Assembly (NCBI GenBank): GCA_035547915.1
Contig: DASZTS010000023.1
Coordinates: forward strand, 310,001 to 374,000
DNA length: 64,000 nucleotides
Direction: 5' to 3'
DNA from: DASSFG01 sp035547915
GTDB taxonomy: Bacteria; Planctomycetota; Planctomycetia; Pirellulales; JAICIG01
Shown here: positions 11,921 to 19,553 of the stretch, one piece after another
Numbering within the stretch: the first letter of the stretch is position 1
Layout: every line of letters begins with the position of its first letter
The notes under the pieces: generated by a model
Database searches by the model: none
What the model saw: the letters and a program-made list of their open reading frames with translations, nothing else
What the model was told of the DNA's origin: nothing
Program-made: the position numbers and the translations under genes

Positions 11921-13015
11921 ATGAAACCGAACGGCTTGCGGATACTGATCGTAGACGATGATGAGGTTTCTCTGGAAATCTCACGGCGGACGGTCGAGCG
12001 GGCAGGACACAACGTCGATGTGGCCCGCAACGGCAAAGAGGCGCTCGACATCCTGCGAAAGGGTCAGTGCCGCCTGGTCATTACCGATTGGGAAATGCCC
12101 GAGCTCGACGGTATCGAGCTCTGCAAGGCCGTCCGCGCCGCGGACTTTAACGGCTACGTGTACGTGATTCTGCTTACCTCGCGCGGCGCCACCAAAGACA
12201 TCGTGGCCGGCCTCAGCGCAGGCGCCGACGATTTCATGACCAAGCCCTTCGATCCGGCCGAACTGCGGGTGCGCGTGCGTTCGGGCGTGCGCATCCTGGG
12301 CATGGAAACACGCGATCTGGCCATCTTCGCCATGGCCAAGCTCGCCGAATCGCGAGATACCGAGACCGGCGCTCACCTGGAGCGGATGCGCTGTTATTCG
12401 CGCATTCTGGCGCAGCACCTGTCGCGACAGCCAAAATTTTCCGAGGAGATCGATGCCGACTATGTCCGCATGATCTACCTGACAAGCCCATTGCACGATA
12501 TCGGCAAAGTCGGCATACCCGATTCGGTGTTGCTCAAGCCCGCTCGGCTGAGCGACCGCGAATTCGAGATGATGAAGCAGCACACCGTGATCGGCGCAGC
12601 CACGCTGGCCGCGGCGCTCGAGCTTCATCCGGAAGCCGAGTTCTTGCGAATGGGCCGCGATATTGCCCTGACCCACCACGAGCGCTGGGACGGCAGCGGG
12701 TATCCCCAGGGTCTATCCGGCAGAAATATCCCGCTTTGCGGCCGGATCGTGGCCCTGGCCGACGTGTACGACGCTCTCACCAGCAAACGTGTCTATAAGG
12801 ACGCCTTCGAACACGACCTGGTCCGATCGATCATCGTGGCCGAATCGGGCTCTCACTTCGATCCCGACATAGTGCAGGCGTTCTTGGCGACCGAAGAGGA
12901 ATTCATCGCCGTTCGCCAGCGGTTCTCGAGCGCGGTCGCCGAGCCCGCGCCCGTCGTCGCGGTTCCGCCGTTGACGACCCCCCAACTCACCCTGACTCCG
13001 GTGCCCGTATCATGA
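11921..13015 (+). CDS. HD-GYP response regulator (putative c-di-GMP phosphodiesterase)
   Basis: 364 residues. A CheY-type receiver (1-125; VDDDE, TDWEMPELDG with Asp ~51, KPF) joins an HD-GYP domain (~145-320). The metal-binding signatures are present: HLERM, SPLHDIGKVGIPD, ALTHHERWDGSGYP and GRIVALADVYDAL. Proteins of this RpfG-like type hydrolyse cyclic-di-GMP when phosphorylated. The C-terminal ~45 residues are Pro/Val-rich and unassigned. Its TGA overlaps the ispH ATG (ATGA), so ispH is probably translationally coupled to it. That ties the isoprenoid genes to this signalling unit. Confidence 0.92.
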   Translation: MKPNGLRILIVDDDEVSLEISRRTVERAGHNVDVARNGKEALDILRKGQCRLVITDWEMPELDGIELCKAVRAADFNGYVYVILLTSRGATKDIVAGLSAGADDFMTKPFDPAELRVRVRSGVRILGMETRDLAIFAMAKLAESRDTETGAHLERMRCYSRILAQHLSRQPKFSEEIDADYVRMIYLTSPLHDIGKVGIPDSVLLKPARLSDREFEMMKQHTVIGAATLAAALELHPEAEFLRMGRDIALTHHERWDGSGYPQGLSGRNIPLCGRIVALADVYDALTSKRVYKDAFEHDLVRSIIVAESGSHFDPDIVQAFLATEEEFIAVRQRFSSAVAEPAPVVAVPPLTTPQLTLTPVPVS

Positions 13016-13929
13016 AAGTTCTGCTCGCCAACCCGCACGGCTTCTGCGCGGGTGTCGTGATGGTGGTGAAGGCGCTTGAGCGCGCGTTGGAGGTGCTCGG
13101 GGCGCCGCTGTACGTCTATCATGAGATCGTCCACAACAAGCATGTCGTCGATCGCTTTCGCGGCCTGGGAGTGGTGTTTGTCGACTCGATCGGCGACGTA
13201 CCCGTCGGCGCGAACTTGCTCTACAGCGCCCACGGCGTGTCTCCGCAGGTGCGGGCCGAAGCCCGCGCTCGGCGGTTGATGACGATCGACGCCACCTGTC
13301 CGCTGGTGACCAAGGTACACATCGAAGCGGCCCGTTTCGCCCGCCAAGGATACACGATCTTCCTGATCGGCCACGAGGGACACGATGAAGTGATCGGCAC
13401 CATGGGCGAGGCGCCCGAGCAGATCATCCTGGTCGAAACGCCCGAAGACGTCGATCGCGTGACGGTCACGAATCCGGAGCGAGTCGCCTACCTGACGCAG
13501 ACCACCTTGAGCGTCGACGACGCGAATCGCGTGATCGAGGCGCTGCGCCGCCGCTTTCCGGCCATCGTCGGCCCTCCCAAGGAAGACATCTGTTACGCCA
13601 CACAGAACCGCCAGGAGGCCGTGCGCGAACTAGCGCGCGAAGCCGACCTGGTGCTGGTCGTCGGCAGCCGCAACAGCTCGAACTCGCTGCGGCTGGCCGA
13701 GGTCGCCGAGCAGTTCGCTCGGGCCTACCTCATCGACGACGTCAGTGACATCAACCCCGACTGGCTCGACGGTGCAGAGACCGTCGTTCTCACGGCGGGG
13801 GCCAGTGCGCCGGAAGAACTTGTGCTGGAGTGTCTCGACTGGCTCAAGAACGAGTTCCGCGCCGAAGTCGAACGACGAATGGTGCGAGAAGAAGACGTCG
13901 TATTTCCCCTGCCGCGGGCACTGAGATAA
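13012..13929 (+). CDS. ispH: 4-hydroxy-3-methylbut-2-enyl diphosphate reductase
   Basis: Last enzyme of the MEP pathway: reduces HMBPP to IPP and DMAPP with a [4Fe-4S] cluster. 305 residues. The three cluster cysteines are in place: HGFCAGV (C12), DATCPLVTK (~95) and DICYATQNRQ (~187). The GHEGHDEVIGTMGE segment carries the conserved His and active-site Glu, and GSRNSSNS binds the diphosphate. Residues after the first Cys (VVMVV) differ from the usual D-R-A-I. It overlaps the HD-GYP gene by 4 bp and is followed by ispG after 56 bp. Confidence 0.95.
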   Translation: MKVLLANPHGFCAGVVMVVKALERALEVLGAPLYVYHEIVHNKHVVDRFRGLGVVFVDSIGDVPVGANLLYSAHGVSPQVRAEARARRLMTIDATCPLVTKVHIEAARFARQGYTIFLIGHEGHDEVIGTMGEAPEQIILVETPEDVDRVTVTNPERVAYLTQTTLSVDDANRVIEALRRRFPAIVGPPKEDICYATQNRQEAVRELAREADLVLVVGSRNSSNSLRLAEVAEQFARAYLIDDVSDINPDWLDGAETVVLTAGASAPEELVLECLDWLKNEFRAEVERRMVREEDVVFPLPRALR

Positions 13930-13985
13930 TCCGGCGAACGGCTCCTCGTTTGCCACCGAAATAACCACCTATCCGGAACCAAGCC

Positions 13986-15134
13986 ATGAACATCCAACGT
14001 AATCCGACCCGTGCTGTCCGTATCGGTTCGGTCACCATCGGCGACAACCAGCCGGTGGCCGTGCAGAGCATGACGGCCACGCACACCCAAGATATCGACG
14101 CCACGGTCAAGCAAGTCAATGCCCTCGTCGAGGCCGGCGCCGATGTCATCCGCATCGCCGTCGATAGCACGAAGGATGCCGAGGCACTCGCCGAGATCCG
14201 CAAGCAGACTAGCGGTAACTTGTCGGTCGACCTCCAAGAAAACTATCGACTGGCCTCGCTCGTCGCTCCGCACGTCGACAAGGTGCGCTACAACCCCGGT
14301 CATCTTTACCACCACGAGCGGTCCAAACCCTGGCAGGAAAAAGTACGCTTCCTGGCTGGCGTGGCGGCCGAGAACGACTGTGCCATGCGCGTCGGCGTGA
14401 ACTGCGGCTCGGTCGACCCGGCCAAACGCGACCGGTACACGGCCGACGACTCGATCACCCCAATGTTGGAAAGCGCCCTGGAGCACTGCGAGTTTCTCGA
14501 CTCCATCGGCTTCACACGCTACTGCGTGTCGCTCAAGGATTCCGATCCCAAGAAGGTGATCGAGGTCAACCGTCGCTTTGCGGACGCACGGCCCGACGTG
14601 CCGTTGCACCTGGGCGTGACCGAGGCGGGCATGCCGCCCGACGGCATCATCAAGACGCGGATCGCCTTCGAACAGTTGATCAGCCGCGGCATCGGCGACA
14701 CGATTCGTGTGTCGCTCACGGTACCCAACTCGCGCAAGCCCGAAGAGATCGCCGCGGGGCGGAAGATTCTGTCCGACATTGCTGCTGGCCGCGTGCGGAG
14801 CGTGGTCGATTATGGTCTATCGACCTTGAACATCATCAGTTGCCCGAGTTGCTCACGGGTCGAAAACGAGGCCTTCATCGAATTGGCGCAGCAAGTGAAG
14901 GAGATGACGGCGTACGCGCGAGAGTACGCCATCACGATCGCAGTGATGGGGTGCCGCGTGAACGGACCGGGCGAGACCGACGATGCCGACCTGGGGCTGT
15001 GGTGCGGTCCCAATCACGTGAATCTCAAGCGAGGTAGCGAGGAGTTGGGCGCCTTCCCTTACGACGCCATCCTTCCCCGGCTCAAGCAAGAGCTCGACAC
15101 GCTGATCCAGGCCCGCACCGAGATGTTGGTCTAA
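13986..15134 (+). CDS. ispG: 4-hydroxy-3-methylbut-2-en-1-yl diphosphate synthase (short bacterial type)
   Basis: Penultimate MEP-pathway enzyme, converting MEcPP to HMBPP. 382 residues, the short two-domain form without the plant-type insert. An N-terminal TIM barrel (PVAVQSMTATHT, KVRYNPGH, RVGVNCGS) is followed by a sulfite-reductase-like C-terminal domain with the Fe-S ligands ISCPSCSR and MGCRVNGPGE. This gene, ispH upstream and the dxs homologue downstream form an uninterrupted MEP block. Confidence 0.95.
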   Translation: MNIQRNPTRAVRIGSVTIGDNQPVAVQSMTATHTQDIDATVKQVNALVEAGADVIRIAVDSTKDAEALAEIRKQTSGNLSVDLQENYRLASLVAPHVDKVRYNPGHLYHHERSKPWQEKVRFLAGVAAENDCAMRVGVNCGSVDPAKRDRYTADDSITPMLESALEHCEFLDSIGFTRYCVSLKDSDPKKVIEVNRRFADARPDVPLHLGVTEAGMPPDGIIKTRIAFEQLISRGIGDTIRVSLTVPNSRKPEEIAAGRKILSDIAAGRVRSVVDYGLSTLNIISCPSCSRVENEAFIELAQQVKEMTAYAREYAITIAVMGCRVNGPGETDDADLGLWCGPNHVNLKRGSEELGAFPYDAILPRLKQELDTLIQARTEMLV

Positions 15135-15209
15135 GGCCAACACGACAACCTTACGCGTTCCACCGGCAGAGCACGGCTCGCCGCCGGCATCATTGAGAGA
15201 TCTCCCAAC

Positions 15210-17153
15210 ATGCACAGCATTCTTCCGAATATCCGTTCTCCTCTCCAACTCCGCGATCTCGACTTCGACGAGCTCGAGCGGCTGGCTGAGGAGATCCGCG
15301 TCGCGCTTCGCTCGGTCCTCAAGCTGCGTAGCGCGCACTTCGGCTCGAACCTGGGCGTGGTGGAACTCTGCCTGGCGTTGCACCGCGTTTACGACTTTTC
15401 GCGAGATCGCATCGTCTGGGACACCGGCCACCAAATCTACCCGCACAAACTGATCACCGGCCGGTACGACCAGATCCAGACCATCCGCACAAAAGGCGGA
15501 TTGATGGGTTTCCCCAACCCCAAAGAAAGCCCCTACGATCAGTTTGTAACGGGTCACGCCGGGTGCAGCATTTCGTGCGCACTCGGGCTGAAGGCCGGCG
15601 ACGACTTGCTCGACTGCGAGGAGCGGCGGTCGGTCGCGGTCATCGGCGATGGCGCCTTGCCGAGCGGAATCGTGTTCGAGGCGCTCAACAATGCGGGGAC
15701 CCTGCGCAAGAATTTGATGGTGGTGCTCAACGACAACGGCATGTCGATTTGCCCGCGCGTGGGCTCGGTAGCGCGTTACCTCGATAAGACTCCGCAAGTC
15801 GAGTACCCCATCGGATTGCGAAAACCGAATCGTGGCCCCCGGCCGGCCTTCGATCCAAATGCCGAGGCGCAGCGCGCACCCAAAGCGTATGGCACCTTCT
15901 TCGAGGATTTTGGTTTCCGTTATATCGGCCCGATCGATGGGCACGATCTGAAAATGCTCGTCCAAATCTTCGAAGACCTGAAACCGGCGGGTGGCCCCAT
16001 TCTGTTGCACGTGCAGACCGAGAAGGGGCATGGCTTCGAACCGGCCGTCAAAGATCCGGTCAGGTTCCATGCTCCGTCGCAGTTCGACTGGGACGGCGAA
16101 GAAATAGTCCCGCTCGCTCGGGCGGCGGCGCCCGCGTACACCAACGTGGCCAGCGAGGCGATCTATGCGGCAATGCAACGCGATGATAGGGTGGTGACGG
16201 TCGTCGCTGCCATGTGCGAAGGGAACAAGTTACAGAAGGTGCGCAGCCAGATGCCCGGCCGCTTCTTCGACACGGGTATCTGCGAATCGCACGCGGTGGC
16301 CTTTGCCGCGGGCATGGCCAAGAGCGGCATGCGACCGATCGTCGCCATCTACTCCACGTTCATGCAGCGTTCGTACGATCAGTTATTCCAGGAGCTTTCG
16401 CTGCAAAATCTGCCGGTCACGCTGTGCCTCGACCGGGCAGGTCTCGCCGGGCCGGACGGTGCCACACACCACGGCGTTTTCGACCTGGCTTATGTTCGCT
16501 CGCTACCGAATTTCACGATCATGGCACCGGGCGACGCCGCAGAGCTGCCGCTGATGCTCGATCTGGCGCTCACGCTCGACGGTCCCGTTTCGATCCGATA
16601 CCCCAAGGCCGACGCGGTGCGTATCGATCGGCAGGTCGCACCGGTCGAATTGGGACGTGCCGAGGTCATTCGCAGGGGCGACGACGGCATGTTTGTGGCC
16701 TGCGGTGCCTTGCTCCCATCCTGCGTCGCCGCCGCCGACCGATTGCGGGCCGACGGGCTGGATGTCGGTGTCATCAATGCACGCTTCGCGAAGCCCATCG
16801 ATCGTGAGACGATCCTCGGCGCGCTGAAGCGCTCGTCGTTCGTCGTCACGGTCGAAGAAGGGTGCCTGGAGGGAGGATTCGGTAGCGCGGTGCTCGAAGC
16901 TGCGAACGAGGCCGGCGTCGACGCGCGCCACCTGCTGCGGCTGGGTATTCCCGATCGCTTCATTGAGCACGGGGAGCGCGAAGAGCTATTGGGCGATCTT
17001 GACATGACGACCGATGGCCTGTGCCGGCGGGCGCTCGCCTGGGCCGAGCGATGCGGCATCTGGCGCCGAGATACGGTGCGGACCGATTTCGCGCCGCTCG
17101 CCGTCAATCCCATCTGCCTCGCCACGGCAACCCCGGTGGCCGAGTTTTCTTGA
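15210..17153 (+). CDS. dxs: 1-deoxy-D-xylulose-5-phosphate synthase homologue (divergent)
   Basis: Thiamine-diphosphate enzyme condensing pyruvate with glyceraldehyde-3-phosphate to DXP. 647 residues, normal length. Three transketolase-like domains are present: ThDP binding (His43, GHQ 73-75, GDGA 146-149, LNDN 173-176), pyrimidine binding with catalytic Glu359 in GICESHAV, and a C-terminal domain. H420 in the DGATHHG motif is kept. Departures from the textbook enzyme: GHSSTS is GHAGCS (115-120), NDNEMSI is NDNGMSI, and AEQH is CESH. It may be a housekeeping DXS of a divergent lineage or a dedicated paralogue for the local terpene pathway; the window cannot decide. Confidence 0.85.
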   Translation: MHSILPNIRSPLQLRDLDFDELERLAEEIRVALRSVLKLRSAHFGSNLGVVELCLALHRVYDFSRDRIVWDTGHQIYPHKLITGRYDQIQTIRTKGGLMGFPNPKESPYDQFVTGHAGCSISCALGLKAGDDLLDCEERRSVAVIGDGALPSGIVFEALNNAGTLRKNLMVVLNDNGMSICPRVGSVARYLDKTPQVEYPIGLRKPNRGPRPAFDPNAEAQRAPKAYGTFFEDFGFRYIGPIDGHDLKMLVQIFEDLKPAGGPILLHVQTEKGHGFEPAVKDPVRFHAPSQFDWDGEEIVPLARAAAPAYTNVASEAIYAAMQRDDRVVTVVAAMCEGNKLQKVRSQMPGRFFDTGICESHAVAFAAGMAKSGMRPIVAIYSTFMQRSYDQLFQELSLQNLPVTLCLDRAGLAGPDGATHHGVFDLAYVRSLPNFTIMAPGDAAELPLMLDLALTLDGPVSIRYPKADAVRIDRQVAPVELGRAEVIRRGDDGMFVACGALLPSCVAAADRLRADGLDVGVINARFAKPIDRETILGALKRSSFVVTVEEGCLEGGFGSAVLEAANEAGVDARHLLRLGIPDRFIEHGEREELLGDLDMTTDGLCRRALAWAERCGIWRRDTVRTDFAPLAVNPICLATATPVAEFS

Positions 17154-17305
17154 AAGCGGCCGACAAAACCGGAAGCCGGAGCGCCCGCGGGCGACAATCG
17201 GCCGTGACACGCCGATTTATTTCGAGCTCGCTCCGGCCTTATCGGTTGCTCTGACCATTCGACAGAGCTTGTCGAAACGGCGAGGCACGCTTTACGATCG
17301 TAAGC

Positions 17306-18583
17306 ATGAGCCATTCGCCGCATCAGATCGAAATATCACCTCGCGGGCCGATCCACGCGCGGGTGCGGCCGCCGGGATCCAAAAGTATCACCAACCGGGC
17401 GCTGGTATGCGCCGCTCTGGCGCAGGATCGCTCGGAGCTCTCCGGTGTCCTCGACAGTGAGGACACGCGCGTGATGGTCGAAGCGCTGCGTCAATTGGGC
17501 ATCGGCATCGACGCACGATTCGAAGACGAAACCATCGAGGTGGCCGGTTGCGGCGGCCGCTTACCAGCCGAGGGCGGCGAACTCTATGCGGCCAACAGCG
17601 GCACGACGATCCGTTTTCTGGCCGCCATGGTGAGTCTGGGCAGAGGCACGTTCCGGCTCGACGGAACCTCGCGGATGCGTGAGCGGCCGATCGGCGACCT
17701 GGTCGGATCGTTGCGTCAACTCGGCGTCGACGCGCAAGCGGAAAGTGCGGGCGACTGTCCCCCGGTCGCTATTCGCGCGGCCGGCTTGAGTGGCGGCCGC
17801 GCGACCGTGCGCGGCGACGTTTCCAGCCAGTTTCTCAGTGGCCTGCTGTTGGCCGCACCGTACGCGCGCGAACCGGTTGTCCTGTCCGTCGAAGGCGAGT
17901 TGGTATCGCAACCCTACGTTTTGATGACGCTGGTAGTGATGGAAGCGTTCGGCGTGCGGACTCAACGGTCGGCGATGCGCGAGTTTCGCCTGCCGCGACA
18001 ACCCTACCACGGCCGCCGTTACGCGATCGAGCCCGATGCGTCGGCGGCCAGCTACTTTTTCGGCGCGGCGGCCATCACGGGCGGCGAAGTGACGGTGGAC
18101 GGCCTGTCGCGCTCGAGCTTGCAAGGCGACGTGGCCTTCGTCGACGTTCTGGCGCAGATGGGTTGCCGGGTGACACATGCCGCCGATCACATCACCGTGG
18201 CGGGCGGGAAGCTCCATGGCGTGACCGTCAACATGAACGCCATCAGCGACACGGTTCAAACGCTGGGGGCCGTGGCACTCTTCGCCACGGGTCCGACGAC
18301 CATCACCGGAGTCGGCCACATTCGCCACAAAGAGACCGACCGCATCGGTGCGCTGGCGACGGAGCTGCGCAAGCTGGGTGCGCACGTCGAAGAGTTGCCC
18401 GATGGGCTGCGCATCACTCCGGCCGTGCTGCGGCCCGCCGTCATCGACACCTATCAGGACCACCGCATGGCCATGAGCTTGGCGCTGGCGGGATTGCGCC
18501 AGGCGGGTGTCGTCATCAACGATCCCGGCTGCACCGCCAAGACCTACCCTCGCTTTTGGGACGATCTGCGGTCGCTAGCCTAG
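17306..18583 (+). CDS. aroA: 3-phosphoshikimate 1-carboxyvinyltransferase (EPSP synthase)
   Basis: Sixth step of the shikimate pathway: joins shikimate-3-phosphate and PEP. 425 residues, standard length. Visible signatures: PPGSKSITNRAL near residue 20, NSGTTIRFLAAM, DGTSRMRERPIG, and HKETDRIGALATELRKLGA towards the C-terminus, with the late DHRMAMSLA. A 7-bp hairpin (TTCGACA/TGTCGAA, 17258-17276) lies in the 152-bp gap before it. It shares orientation with dxs and pdxJ but no obvious pathway with them. Confidence 0.95.
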   Translation: MSHSPHQIEISPRGPIHARVRPPGSKSITNRALVCAALAQDRSELSGVLDSEDTRVMVEALRQLGIGIDARFEDETIEVAGCGGRLPAEGGELYAANSGTTIRFLAAMVSLGRGTFRLDGTSRMRERPIGDLVGSLRQLGVDAQAESAGDCPPVAIRAAGLSGGRATVRGDVSSQFLSGLLLAAPYAREPVVLSVEGELVSQPYVLMTLVVMEAFGVRTQRSAMREFRLPRQPYHGRRYAIEPDASAASYFFGAAAITGGEVTVDGLSRSSLQGDVAFVDVLAQMGCRVTHAADHITVAGGKLHGVTVNMNAISDTVQTLGAVALFATGPTTITGVGHIRHKETDRIGALATELRKLGAHVEELPDGLRITPAVLRPAVIDTYQDHRMAMSLALAGLRQAGVVINDPGCTAKTYPRFWDDLRSLA

Positions 18584-18616
18584 TGGCCCGACCGCCGATA
18601 GTATATACACCTCAAC

Positions 18617-19330
18617 ATGGCACAGCTCGGCGTCAATATCGATCACGTGGCCACGGTGCGGCAGGCCCGTCGCACCTACGAACCCGATCCGGTGTGGGCC
18701 GCCGCGCTCGCCGAACTGGGCGGTGCCGATGGCATCACCATCCACTTGCGTGAAGATCGTCGTCATATCCAAGACCGCGATTTGCGGCTGCTGCGCGAGA
18801 CCGTCACGGTCAAGCTGAACCTGGAGATGGCCTGCGCCGAAGAAGTGCTGGCCATTGCCTGTTCCACCAAGCCCCACCAGGCGACGCTCGTGCCGGAGAG
18901 CCGCGAGGAAGTGACCACCGAAGGGGGCCTGGACGTCGCCGGTCAAAAGCCAAAAGTGGCCGACGCCGTAAAGCGGTTACACGACGCGGGGATCGTGGTC
19001 AGCCTGTTTCTCGACGCCGATGAACGGCAGATCGACGCCGCCCGCGAGGTCGGCTGTGATGCAGTCGAACTCCACACGGGTCAATACTCTCTGGCCGCAC
19101 ACGGTCGACCGCAACAGGCAGAGCTCGACAAGCTGGTGCGCGGCGCGGCGCGCATCGTCGAGCGGGGTCTGACGCTGCATGCGGGACATGGCCTGACCTA
19201 CCGCAATGTCGGCCCCGTTGCTCGGATCGATCACGTGTGCGAGCTGAATATCGGCCACAGCATCGTCGCACGGGCGTTGATGGTCGGTTTTCAGCAGGCG
19301 GTGCGTGAGATGAAGGATCTCATCAAGTGA
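18617..19330 (+). CDS. pdxJ: Pyridoxine 5'-phosphate synthase
   Basis: Condenses 1-deoxyxylulose-5-phosphate with 3-amino-2-oxopropyl phosphate to make pyridoxine phosphate. 237 residues, TIM-barrel PdxJ. Clear family sequence: GVNIDHVATVRQAR at the N-terminus, DGITIHLREDRRHI, LNLEMA, VPESREEVTTEGGLD, ELHTGQYS, HAGHGLTYRN and ELNIGHSIVARAL. It starts 33 bp after aroA. Its substrate DXP is the product of the dxs homologue three genes upstream. Confidence 0.96.
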   Translation: MAQLGVNIDHVATVRQARRTYEPDPVWAAALAELGGADGITIHLREDRRHIQDRDLRLLRETVTVKLNLEMACAEEVLAIACSTKPHQATLVPESREEVTTEGGLDVAGQKPKVADAVKRLHDAGIVVSLFLDADERQIDAAREVGCDAVELHTGQYSLAAHGRPQQAELDKLVRGAARIVERGLTLHAGHGLTYRNVGPVARIDHVCELNIGHSIVARALMVGFQQAVREMKDLIK

Positions 19331-19368
19331 TCGCTTGCACGGCCCCTCGGTCTCTCCTACCTTGATTG

Positions 19369-19389
19369 CGGCGCGCGGTCGCGCTCCAA
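19369..19389 (+). repeat. Retron a1 inverted repeat
   Basis: Left arm, ending in GCGCTCCAA. It pairs base by base with 19526-19545, with a single bulged G at 19378. It begins 38 bp after the pdxJ stop. Confidence 0.8.
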
Positions 19390-19525
19390 GCCGGTGAGAC
19401 GCGAGCACAAACACTCGCCCTGCACCTCTGCGGGGATACCCCGCAGGATCGAGTTAGTGGATGATTTTCGTGGCGCGATTGATGATGCGCCTTGCGCATA
19501 ACTAATCGCGCTTGGACGAGTCTCG

Positions 19526-19545
19526 TTGGAGCGCGACGCGCGCCG
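19526..19545 (+). repeat. Retron a2 inverted repeat
   Basis: Right arm, TTGGAGCGCGACGCGCGCCG. It ends 8 bp before the ATG at 19554, which favours that ATG as the RT start over the TTG at 19512 that would place a2 inside the gene. Confidence 0.8.
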
Positions 19546-19553
19546 ATCTTTTC

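Larger units (their letters stand above)
19369..19545 (+). ncRNA. Candidate retron msr-msd RNA
   Basis: Structured ~177-nt region directly before the reverse transcriptase. Its ends pair as a long a1/a2 duplex: 19369-19389 with 19526-19545, 20 base pairs and one bulged G (19378). G19390 in AAGCC is the first unpaired base and the natural candidate for the branching guanosine. Inside lie three hairpins: GCGAG/CTCGC (19401-19418), CTGCGGGG-ATA-CCCCGCAG (19428-19446), and a composite stem GCGCGATT/AATCGCGC (19473-19511) with an inner ATGCGC-CTT-GCGCAT. I infer msr as ~19390-19450 and msd as ~19450-19525, where CGAG 19450-19453 can pair with CTCG 19522-19525. This order matches known retrons; exact msd ends cannot be read from sequence. 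Confidence 0.78.

Noticed and set aside
15210..17153. Transketolase instead of DXS
   Set aside because: Domain order and GHQ, GDGA, LNDN and YSTFMQRSYDQ motifs are DXS-type.
19473..19511. Composite hairpin as pdxJ terminator
   Set aside because: No T-tract and it lies within the a1/a2 enclosure; better explained as msd.
19512..19553. TTG at 19512 as the RT start
   Set aside because: It would put the a2 repeat inside the coding sequence; ATG 19554 lies just after a2.
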